From the NCBI GenBank assembly GCA_024699595.1, contig JAILPG010000285.1, positions 1 to 5,198 on the forward strand: DNA of 5,198 nt. The letters run 5' to 3'. The stretch is from Lachnospiraceae bacterium (GTDB lineage Bacteria > Bacillota_A > Clostridia > Lachnospirales > Lachnospiraceae). Shown piece by piece: positions 1-5,198 of this stretch. The notes beneath the pieces are model-generated. The model searched no databases, was not told where the DNA came from, and saw nothing but the letters and a program-made list of their open reading frames with translations. The position numbers were made by a program, and so were the translations under genes. Position 1 is the stretch's first letter; each line of letters begins with the position of its first letter.

Positions 1-161
1 CTCAGATGGTAGCGGTGCCTGTTGGCGGTATAGACGCAGGAACCGCTTTTTAAGTAGTATATTTCGGTGTAATTATGGGAATGTTCATAGTTCATCCCAA
101 AGGAGGGGTGACGTACCTGCCTTTCTATGTACAGTGTATGATCGCCATAATCAATGTTCAT
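1..161 (-). CDS. AraC-family transcriptional regulator, N-terminal cupin part (partial, runs off left edge)
   Basis: Reading the minus strand from the ATG whose complement is at 159-161 gives 53 uninterrupted codons to the window edge. The peptide has the look of the sugar-sensing cupin arm of AraC-type regulators: a short strand, then HPSFGMNYEHSHNYTEIYYL (residues 18-37) followed by KSGSCVYTANRHRYHL. The H-x-H pair (His27, His29), the EIYYL strand and the following glycine turn are typical of the first cupin motif in this family. An AAAAGGA site lies 12 nt upstream of the start, a rather long spacing, but no other in-frame start is nearby upstream. The two helix-turn-helix motifs that would prove the family lie outside the window. 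Its divergent position next to a sugar transporter operon suggests that it regulates that operon, probably as an activator responding to the imported sugar; this is inference. A cupin protein of another type is the main alternative. Confidence 0.72.
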   Translation of the reverse strand, partial: MNIDYGDHTLYIERQVRHPSFGMNYEHSHNYTEIYYLKSGSCVYTANRHRYHL

Positions 162-240
162 ATTATTATACTGTCCTTTTCACGTTATTTTTCTGAGTAA
201 ATTTAACTAATAATCCCCTAACATTCCGGCCTGTATTCCA

Positions 241-249
241 AGTATAACA
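241..249 (-). promoter_or_regulatory. Possible extended -10 promoter for the divergent regulator
   Basis: The minus strand reads TGTTATACT (249 down to 241), a TG-n-TATACT extended -10 element with one mismatch to TATAAT. Transcription would start near 234, leaving a leader of about 70 nt before the regulator's ATG. There is no good -35 at 16-18 nt spacing (the best is about TGATTT); extended -10 promoters can do without one. This is a pattern match only. Confidence 0.35.
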
Positions 250-296
250 TGTCAATCACAAAAAATCAGTGGTAAATTTAAAAAACAGCTATTTTT

Positions 297-324
297 TTGG
301 TATAAATGTGTGAAAACCCATAAT
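297..324 (+). promoter_or_regulatory. Possible sigma-A promoter for the transporter operon
   Basis: TTGGTA (297-302, 4 of 6 to TTGACA) and CATAAT (319-324, 5 of 6 to TATAAT) are separated by 16 nt. Directly upstream is an A-tract and T-tract stretch (280-298) that could act as an UP-like element or bend the DNA. A start near 331 would give a leader of about 90 nt before the binding-protein gene. A second weak option is the TATAAA at 301-306, with only a poor -35. The weak -35 fits a promoter that needs an activator such as the divergent AraC protein, but no operator could be identified with confidence. The rest of 162-421 is AT-rich and shows no gene or RNA that I can support. Confidence 0.35.
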
Positions 325-408
325 AGAATTTTAGTATCAAATCTGATCTGCTGTGATGATCCTTTTGGTCCGGGGACATTTTACAGCATTAAAAAAAATA
401 AATAAGGG

Positions 409-415
409 AAAGGAG
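409..415 (+). promoter_or_regulatory. Ribosome binding site fixing the binding-protein start
   Basis: AAAGGAG lies 6 nt before the ATG at 422. It decides the start: the reading frame is open back to an ATG at 353, but that would add 23 residues in front of a textbook lipoprotein signal peptide and has no comparable site upstream. Confidence 0.85.
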
Positions 416-421
416 CAACAT

Positions 422-1822
422 ATGAAAAAGAAGGTATTGGCAACATTACTTGCCGCATCAATGATATTGGGGTTAACGGCCTGCGGCGGTGGTGCAGCAG
501 ACGTGACATCTACCGAAACAGGAGACAGTAAAGAGACGGTTGAGACCGATGTTAATGCAGAGGAAAAGGCAGAAGCGGCAGAAACCGGGGAAGTAACGGA
601 AGAAGGCGCAGTAAATCTGAGAATGGCATGGTGGGGTTCCCAGACAAGACATGATATTACGGTTGAGGTAATTGAAATGTATGAGAGGGAACATCCCAAT
701 GTTCATATCGATTATGAATTCTATGATTTTGACAGCTATTTCACCAAGCTTAAAACCCTTGTGGCTTCCGATCAGGTATGGGATATCTTCCAGCTTGGAG
801 GAAATTTCCCCGAGTATATCGATAAAATATATTATATGAATGAATTTATAGACAATGGAACAGTTGAAACCTCAGGGATCTCTGATGCCTATCTGAAGAT
901 CACACAGGATACCGAAGGCAATCAGATCGGTCTTTCAAACGGCCTTAACACCTATGGAATAGCATACGATGTTGATATGTTTAACGAGGCAGGTGTTCCC
1001 CTTCCGACAGAGGACTGGACATGGGATGATTTCAAGGATGCTGCCATGAAAATACATGAGCATACCGGCAATTTCGGATCATCGGGATTTACATCAAGCG
1101 AATTCATAGCAGGCTGTTCCACATATATTGCACAGCAGGGCAATGTGGGAGAATACGGTTTCTTCAATCTGGATCTTGACGGAATGGGATTTGATGACGC
1201 GCAGATGCTCACCCCCTACATTCAGATGAGGGCAGATCTCATAAGTGCGGGTGCATCGCCTGATGCCGGAGCGGAAATGGAGATCACCGATATCGAAAAC
1301 GACTTTTTAGTAACAGGAGAGGCAGCAATGACCTGGGTAGCCGTAAACCAGTTCCCGACCATATATGATATATGTGCAGAGGAAGGACGTACCCTTGCCC
1401 TTGCAACGGTTCCCCGTGTAAAGAAGGACGGCCCTTCGGGAACAGTGATCCAGTCATCCCAGATGTTATGTGTGTCTAAGGATTCCCAGTATAAGGAAGA
1501 GGCAGCCAGATTTATAAGCTGGTTCCAGAACAGCACTGAATGTAATAATATACTCAGAGGAGAGAGAGGCATACCCATTAATGATGATGTCCGTAAGGCA
1601 CTTGAGGCTGAAGCTACAGACGGACAGAAGGAAATGTATGATTATGTTACTCTGGTAGGTACCTTTGAAACACCTGAAAAGATCAATGTTTTAAGCCCTG
1701 CAGGTCAGGATGAGGTTGTCGATAATTACCGCAACTATATCCAGCAGGTCGTTGCAGGAGATATCACGGCAGAGGAAGCGGCTGATAAGACTTACGAGGA
1801 TGCCTGCAAGCTCTTTGAATAA
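422..1822 (+). CDS. ABC transporter sugar-binding lipoprotein (extracellular solute-binding protein, family 1)
   Basis: This 466-residue protein captures a sugar or oligosaccharide outside the cell and hands it to the two permeases downstream. Residues 1-21 are a lipoprotein signal peptide: MKKK, a hydrophobic core, then the lipobox LTAC with Cys21 as the lipid-anchored residue. Residues 22-62 are a Gly/Glu/Thr-rich acidic linker that probably lifts the domain off the membrane. The mature domain starts near VNLRMAWWGS (64-73). It has family hallmarks: a helix ending in EREHPNVHIDYEF (88-100), the YGIAYDVDMFNEAGVP segment (178-193) followed by the TWDDF turn (200-204), and the GERGIPINDDVRKAL region near the C-terminus. 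Its length is usual for the family. The start is chosen from the signal peptide and the AAAGGAG site. It is the first gene of the apparent operon. The GH43 gene downstream suggests a xylan-derived ligand, but the sequence alone does not show which sugar. Confidence 0.93.
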   Translation: MKKKVLATLLAASMILGLTACGGGAADVTSTETGDSKETVETDVNAEEKAEAAETGEVTEEGAVNLRMAWWGSQTRHDITVEVIEMYEREHPNVHIDYEFYDFDSYFTKLKTLVASDQVWDIFQLGGNFPEYIDKIYYMNEFIDNGTVETSGISDAYLKITQDTEGNQIGLSNGLNTYGIAYDVDMFNEAGVPLPTEDWTWDDFKDAAMKIHEHTGNFGSSGFTSSEFIAGCSTYIAQQGNVGEYGFFNLDLDGMGFDDAQMLTPYIQMRADLISAGASPDAGAEMEITDIENDFLVTGEAAMTWVAVNQFPTIYDICAEEGRTLALATVPRVKKDGPSGTVIQSSQMLCVSKDSQYKEEAARFISWFQNSTECNNILRGERGIPINDDVRKALEAEATDGQKEMYDYVTLVGTFETPEKINVLSPAGQDEVVDNYRNYIQQVVAGDITAEEAADKTYEDACKLFE

Positions 1823-1843
1823 AGGAATTTCATTTTTACCTGT

Positions 1844-1890
1844 TCTGTGCGGGTGCGCCTTTTATGTGTGCCCGCACAGATCCCTTTTAA
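1844..1890 (+). terminator. Intergenic hairpin after the binding-protein gene (partial terminator or mRNA stabiliser)
   Basis: A perfect 10-bp stem is formed by TCTGTGCGGG (1844-1853) and CCCGCACAGA (1871-1880). In RNA it can extend inward by five more pairs using G-U wobble (1854-1858 with 1866-1870), leaving a 7-nt loop. It begins 21 nt after the binding-protein stop codon. The downstream run TCCCTTTT is a weak U-tract, so full termination is unlikely. The permease genes follow with no evident promoter of their own. The likely role is partial termination or protection of the upstream mRNA 3' end, so that more binding protein than permease is made, as is known for maltose-type operons. The structure is seen in the sequence; the role is inferred. 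Confidence 0.7.
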
Positions 1891-1930
1891 AAATGTTTAA
1901 CGGATAAACAAGTCAGGGAGGAACATCATC

Positions 1931-2851
1931 GTGTCCAAGGAGAGAGAAAGAAATCTGACTTTTTCCAGATTCTTTGATAATGACCAGACAGCGGGATACA
2001 TATTCGCCTTTCCGTTTATTTTCGGATTCATATGTTTTTCGTTTGTCCCCATAATCACATCTTTTTACTACTCATTTACCGATTACGGGATGGGAAGCAA
2101 GGCAATAACCTTTGTGGGATTAAAGAATTTCCTGAATCTCCTGTCTGATGATGTTTTTATCAAGTCCCTTGGTATAACGTTAAAATATGTAGTGCTGTCG
2201 GTGCCGCTTAAGCTGGCTTTCGCCCTGCTTGTTGCCTTTGTCCTTACCAGGAAAAGCAGCATGGTGACCCTGTACAGATCCCTGTACTATGTTCCCTCCC
2301 TTGTGGGAGGTAGTGTAGCGGTCGCTCTCGTATGGAAACAGCTGTTTGCGCGCAAGGGACTGTTCAACATGGTCCTGTCCGATATGGGACTTAAAACGGT
2401 CAACTGGTTCGGAGACCAGAAGCTGGCATTATATCCCCTTATCTTAATGACCGTATGGCAGTTTGGCTCATCCATGATCATTTTTGCCGCTGGTCTTAAG
2501 GAGATACCCTCCACTTATTATGAAGCTGCAAAGATCGACGGGGCAAACGGATGGCAGACTTTTACAAAGATAACTCTCCCCTGTTTATCGCCGATCATAC
2601 TCTATAATCTGGTCATGCAGACTATACAGGCATTTATGTCATTCACCCAGGCGTTTGTCATCACCCAGGGCGGCCCCAATAACGGTACCCTGCTGTATGC
2701 ACTTAACGTCTACAATCAGGCATTCAAATATGATCATATGGGGTATGCCTGTGCAATGAGCTGGTTCATGCTTGTGGTCATGAGTCTTATAACGCTTGTG
2801 ATATTCAAGACATCCAGATTCTGGGTATTCTCGGAAGGAGGTGAAGACTGA
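1931..2851 (+). CDS. ABC sugar transporter permease, MalF/LacF/UgpA-like
   Basis: This 306-residue inner-membrane protein forms half of the sugar channel, paired with the next gene's product. About six membrane segments are visible, near residues 24-44, 83-106, 119-138, 167-187, 219-240 and 272-293. The cytoplasmic loop that docks on the ATPase carries the EAA motif at 198-217, reading EAAKIDGANG and ending ITLP, with the conserved Gly204. TQGGPNNGT (245-253) is a signature of the MalF-type sugar permeases. Translation starts at a GTG, preceded by AGGGAGG (1915-1921) with a 9-nt gap; no other in-frame start has a comparable site. The hairpin at 1844-1880 lies upstream, and the last base of the TGA stop is the first base of the next gene's ATG. 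No transport ATPase is encoded in the window, so a shared MsmX-like ATPase is expected to drive it. Confidence 0.95.
   Translation: MSKERERNLTFSRFFDNDQTAGYIFAFPFIFGFICFSFVPIITSFYYSFTDYGMGSKAITFVGLKNFLNLLSDDVFIKSLGITLKYVVLSVPLKLAFALLVAFVLTRKSSMVTLYRSLYYVPSLVGGSVAVALVWKQLFARKGLFNMVLSDMGLKTVNWFGDQKLALYPLILMTVWQFGSSMIIFAAGLKEIPSTYYEAAKIDGANGWQTFTKITLPCLSPIILYNLVMQTIQAFMSFTQAFVITQGGPNNGTLLYALNVYNQAFKYDHMGYACAMSWFMLVVMSLITLVIFKTSRFWVFSEGGED
2835..2844 (+). promoter_or_regulatory. Strong ribosome binding site inside the end of the first permease gene
   Basis: AAGGAGGTGA is a 10-base match to the consensus Shine-Dalgarno sequence, placed 6 nt before the second permease's ATG. It encodes the last residues of the first permease (around GGED). 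With the TGATG stop-start overlap, it points to coupled, near-equal translation of the two permeases. Confidence 0.85.
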
Positions 2852-3693
2852 TGAGGGGAAAGGTTTTGACCCAAAAGACCATTTATCATGTTCTGGTAGT
2901 TGTGTTCGGATTTATCATGATATATCCGGTGCTTTGGATGATATCGGGATCTTTTAAGGATAATTCCGAGATCCTTCGCGGATCCCTGTCACTTATTCCG
3001 AAGACCTTTAAAGCGGACAATTACAGTACCGGATGGAGAGGTTTCGCGGGGATCTCATTTGCCAGATTCTTTATGAATTCTTTCTTTATCACGGGAGTTG
3101 CCACCTTCGGCACCGTGATAAGCTCTTCGCTTGTGGCCTATGCTTTTTCCAGGATAAGATTCAGAGGCCGCAAATTCTGGTTCACCTGTATGTTGGCTAC
3201 CATGATGCTTCCCGGGCAGGTGATAATGATCCCTTCGTTTCTCATATGGTATAAAATAGGATTATCAAACAGTTATGTTCCCCTCATTTTCCCGTACTTC
3301 TGCGGTCAGGCATTTTTCATCTATCAGATGATGCAGTTTATGAAGGGAATACCGAGAGAACTTGATGAGGCTGCCAGGATTGACGGGTGCAGCAGATATA
3401 CGATATATACAAATATAATCCTTCCGCTTTTGAAGCCGTCGATAGTTACCACCGTTATAATCCAGTTCTACTGGAAGTGGGATGATTACATGGGCCCGCT
3501 TTTATATCTGAGCAAGCCGGAATCGTACACGGTTTCTCTTGCAATAAAGATGTTTGCCGATTCCGCCAGCAAGACTGATTACGGAGCAATGTTTTCAATG
3601 TCGACCCTTTCGCTTGTTCCGGTATTTCTCATCTTTCTGATATTTAACAGATATCTGGTGGAAGGCATAGGCACAAGCGGTCTTAAAGGATAA
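2851..3693 (+). CDS. ABC sugar transporter permease, MalG/LacG/UgpE-like
   Basis: This 280-residue membrane protein is the second half of the channel. Membrane segments are visible near residues 11-33, 76-98, 110-133, 143-162, 187-208 and 248-267. The EAA motif runs from 173 to 192 (EAARIDG, ending IILP), with the conserved Gly179, and is preceded by the usual GIPREL helix. The C-terminus, FNRYLVEGIGTSGLKG, is the standard ending of MalG-type permeases, so the protein is complete and of normal length. The start is the ATG that overlaps the previous stop by one base and sits behind a near-perfect Shine-Dalgarno site. A GH43 gene follows after a gap of only 16 nt, so the four plus-strand genes look like one operon. 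Confidence 0.95.
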   Translation: MRGKVLTQKTIYHVLVVVFGFIMIYPVLWMISGSFKDNSEILRGSLSLIPKTFKADNYSTGWRGFAGISFARFFMNSFFITGVATFGTVISSSLVAYAFSRIRFRGRKFWFTCMLATMMLPGQVIMIPSFLIWYKIGLSNSYVPLIFPYFCGQAFFIYQMMQFMKGIPRELDEAARIDGCSRYTIYTNIILPLLKPSIVTTVIIQFYWKWDDYMGPLLYLSKPESYTVSLAIKMFADSASKTDYGAMFSMSTLSLVPVFLIFLIFNRYLVEGIGTSGLKG

Positions 3694-3709
3694 ACGGAGA
3701 GTGATGATA

Positions 3710-5198
3710 ATGATAAAGAATCCGATAATCAGGGGGTTTTGCCCGGATCCGAGCATCATAAAAGCAAATGGACTTTATTATATCGCCACGTCCACATTTG
3801 AGTGGTGGCCGGGAGTAAAACTTTTTGAATCCTCCGATCTCAAAAATTTCAGACAGATAGCTTCTCCTCTTAAAAGACGCAGTCAGCTTGATCTTACAGG
3901 CGTACCGCCCTCGGCAGGGGTGTGGGCTCCGTGTCTTAGTTATGACGGAAGGCTTTTTTATCTTATATACACCGATGTTAAAACAAAAAAGGGAAGATAT
4001 TATAATACCAACAATTATGCAGTCTGGACGGATGATATCTACGGCGGCTGGTCAGAGCCTGTGTATCTTAACAGCATAGGTTTTGATCCGTCGCTTTTCC
4101 ATGATGATGACGGAAAGAAGTACCTCGTCAATATGATAAACGGTTTCAAGGGGATCACGGTACAGGAACTTGACAAGAGGACCTTAAGACCTGTCGGGGA
4201 GAGAGTCACCGTATACAAGGGCTCGGGGATCGGATGTACGGAAGGGCCTCATATCTATCATATCGGTGACTACTATTACCTTATAGTCGCGGAAGGCGGA
4301 ACGGGTTATGACCACTGTGTTACCATGGCAAGAGCGGATTCGGTCTACGGTCCCTATATTACGGCTCCAAATAACCCTCTCTATACATCGGACAGGAAGC
4401 AGGGTCTTCAGAAATGCGGGCATGGGGATATCATACAGGCAGATAACAAAAGATGGTATCTTTTACATCTGTGCGCAAGACCCGGCCGGGATGGGAGCGG
4501 ATGCCTTTTGGGGCGCGAGACTGCCATACAGGAAATAGAACTTTCAGAAGATGGTTTTTTTGAGCCGAAAGGAGACAGTCCCTACTGCCTTGAGGAAATA
4601 GAGGATGCTGAGGGTCTTCCTGAGTACGAAAAGGGAGACGGGCTAAATGTTTACGACCGGTTTGAAGAGGAGACCATTGATGTAAGATACTCCTCGTTTC
4701 GATGGGATTACGCAGAGTTTGCCCATATAGATACCGACAGACATGAGCTTGTCATAAGGGGGGAGGAATCCCTTAATTCGCTTTTTCATGTCTCACTTCT
4801 TGCCGTAAGGCAAAAAGAGCATGCGTGCAGGACAGAAACCGTGATGAATTTCGAACCTGAGGCTGCAGAGCATTTTGCGGGACTTGCATATGTATATGAT
4901 AACCTTAACTGGTATATCTTCGGAAAGACCCTTAATGAGGAGGGTATCCCTGTTCTTGTCATTATAAAGAGTGACAGGGGAACCATAACGGATCTTATAA
5001 CACCCGTTGAGATAAGGCAGAAGGGTGTTATAACCCTGAGGATCGAAACCGACGGATACGTTATCAGATTCGGCTTTTGTACAGATGAGCGGTTTGTAAA
5101 GATCGATGCAGAGCAAACGACCGCAATACTTACCGATGAGTACTGCAGGGGGTTTACCGGGGCGCATTTTGGAATGTATGTGCATGATATGCTTGATA
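3710..5198 (+). CDS. Intracellular glycoside hydrolase family 43, beta-xylosidase/alpha-arabinofuranosidase-like (partial, no stop in window)
   Basis: The frame is open for 496 codons to the right edge; comparison with XynB-type enzymes suggests about 15-25 residues are missing. GH43 enzymes are inverting hydrolases with a five-bladed beta-propeller. The catalytic set is present: base Asp13 (GFCPDPSI), pKa-modulating Asp126 (GFDPSLFHDDDGKKYLVNM) and acid Glu178 (TEGPHIYHIGDYYYL). STFEWWPGV (28-36), GVWAP (70-74), KCGHGD (235-240) and LGRETAIQ (267-274) also match XynB of Selenomonas. From about residue 313, the beta-sandwich C-terminal domain follows, with RGEESLNSLFHVSLLAVRQ (350-368) and DNLNWYIF as landmarks. 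There is no signal peptide, so it acts in the cytoplasm on imported oligosaccharides. Three in-frame starts are close together: GTG 3701, ATG 3704 and ATG 3710. GGAG at 3696-3699 lies 10 nt from the last and only 4 nt from ATG 3704, so 3710 is preferred, with 3704 possible. Two loops are shorter than in XynB, so the exact substrate is uncertain. Confidence 0.92.
   Translation, partial: MIKNPIIRGFCPDPSIIKANGLYYIATSTFEWWPGVKLFESSDLKNFRQIASPLKRRSQLDLTGVPPSAGVWAPCLSYDGRLFYLIYTDVKTKKGRYYNTNNYAVWTDDIYGGWSEPVYLNSIGFDPSLFHDDDGKKYLVNMINGFKGITVQELDKRTLRPVGERVTVYKGSGIGCTEGPHIYHIGDYYYLIVAEGGTGYDHCVTMARADSVYGPYITAPNNPLYTSDRKQGLQKCGHGDIIQADNKRWYLLHLCARPGRDGSGCLLGRETAIQEIELSEDGFFEPKGDSPYCLEEIEDAEGLPEYEKGDGLNVYDRFEEETIDVRYSSFRWDYAEFAHIDTDRHELVIRGEESLNSLFHVSLLAVRQKEHACRTETVMNFEPEAAEHFAGLAYVYDNLNWYIFGKTLNEEGIPVLVIIKSDRGTITDLITPVEIRQKGVITLRIETDGYVIRFGFCTDERFVKIDAEQTTAILTDEYCRGFTGAHFGMYVHDMLD
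4995..5033. repeat. 11-bp perfect inverted repeat inside the GH43 gene
   Basis: TTATAACACCC (4995-5005) and GGGTGTTATAA (5023-5033) are perfect reverse complements separated by 17 nt. The repeat lies in the part coding for the C-terminal beta-sandwich domain (about residues 429-442) and does not disturb the frame. It could form an mRNA hairpin or be a protein-binding dyad; chance is also possible. No U-tract follows it, so it is not a terminator. Confidence 0.6.

Noticed and set aside
99..200. Plus-strand AAAGGAGG (99-106) followed by a GTG-started frame of 30 hydrophobic codons ending at TAA 198-200
   Set aside because: The GTG is only 1 nt from the Shine-Dalgarno-like site, too close to work, and the frame lies largely antisense to the cupin coding sequence, which is much better supported. 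The purine run is explained by the minus-strand codons.
250..255. Perfect TTGACA on the minus strand, a possible -35
   Set aside because: No -10-like sequence lies 16-18 nt downstream on that strand (the position reads AGGCCG). It directly abuts the extended -10 element and cannot serve as its -35.
310..325. TGAAAACCCATAAT as a catabolite-repression (CcpA cre) site
   Set aside because: The central CG pair and the symmetrical right half of a cre site are missing; only the left half TGAAAA fits.
353..421. N-terminal extension of the binding protein from ATG 353
   Set aside because: It would put 23 residues before a classic lipoprotein signal peptide. The ATG at 422 has an ideal ribosome binding site and the stretch before it looks like an untranslated leader.
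1710..1907. 65-codon plus-strand frame overlapping the end of the binding-protein gene and the hairpin
   Set aside because: It lies out of frame over the clearly coding C-terminus of the binding protein, has no ribosome binding site, and the peptide resembles no known family.
3888..4538. Plus-strand open frames of 63 and 76 codons and a minus-strand frame of 79 codons
   Set aside because: All overlap the GH43 catalytic domain in other frames, where the catalytic motifs prove the true reading frame.
4793..5185. 130-codon minus-strand open frame
   Set aside because: It lies fully antisense to the well-conserved GH43 C-terminal domain; its composition is that of a shadow frame and it has no family resemblance.

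Overview
The window looks like part of a hemicellulose-oligosaccharide use locus from a Gram-positive gut or rumen Clostridia, most likely a Lachnospiraceae member of the Butyrivibrio/Roseburia type. The grounds are the lipobox-type solute-binding protein, strong purine-rich Shine-Dalgarno sites, low-to-moderate GC with frequent ATA (Ile) and AGA/AGG (Arg) codons, and AT-rich intergenic DNA. The organism call is an inference from style, not from a marker gene.

Layout: (1) At 1-161, on the minus strand, is the first 53 codons of a cupin-type AraC-family regulator that runs off the left edge. (2) At 162-421 is a 260-base, AT-rich divergent intergenic region with a plausible promoter in each direction. 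(3) At 422-1822 (+) is a lipoprotein sugar-binding protein. (4) At 1823-1930 is a gap holding a strong RNA hairpin with a weak U-tract. (5) At 1931-2851 and 2851-3693 (+) are two ABC sugar permeases of the MalF/LacF/UgpA and MalG/LacG/UgpE types, overlapping by one base (TGATG). (6) From 3710 to the right edge (+) is a nearly complete intracellular glycoside hydrolase of family GH43, related to beta-xylosidase XynB, with its C-terminal beta-sandwich domain. Its stop codon is outside the window.

How they work together: the binding protein captures an oligosaccharide at the outer face of the membrane, the two permeases import it, and the GH43 enzyme, which has no signal peptide, cuts it in the cytoplasm. 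The divergent AraC protein is the natural candidate for sugar-responsive control. No transport ATPase is encoded here; in Firmicutes such importers usually borrow a shared MsmX-type ATPase encoded elsewhere. The GH43 homology suggests a xylo-oligosaccharide or arabinoxylan-oligosaccharide substrate, but the substrate is not proven by sequence.

I do not see an undescribed system. The locus is a standard carbohydrate-uptake operon. The points most worth a second look are a shortened active-site loop in the GH43 enzyme that lacks the tryptophan found in Selenomonas XynB, the hairpin between the binding protein and permease genes, and an 11-bp perfect inverted repeat inside the GH43 coding sequence.
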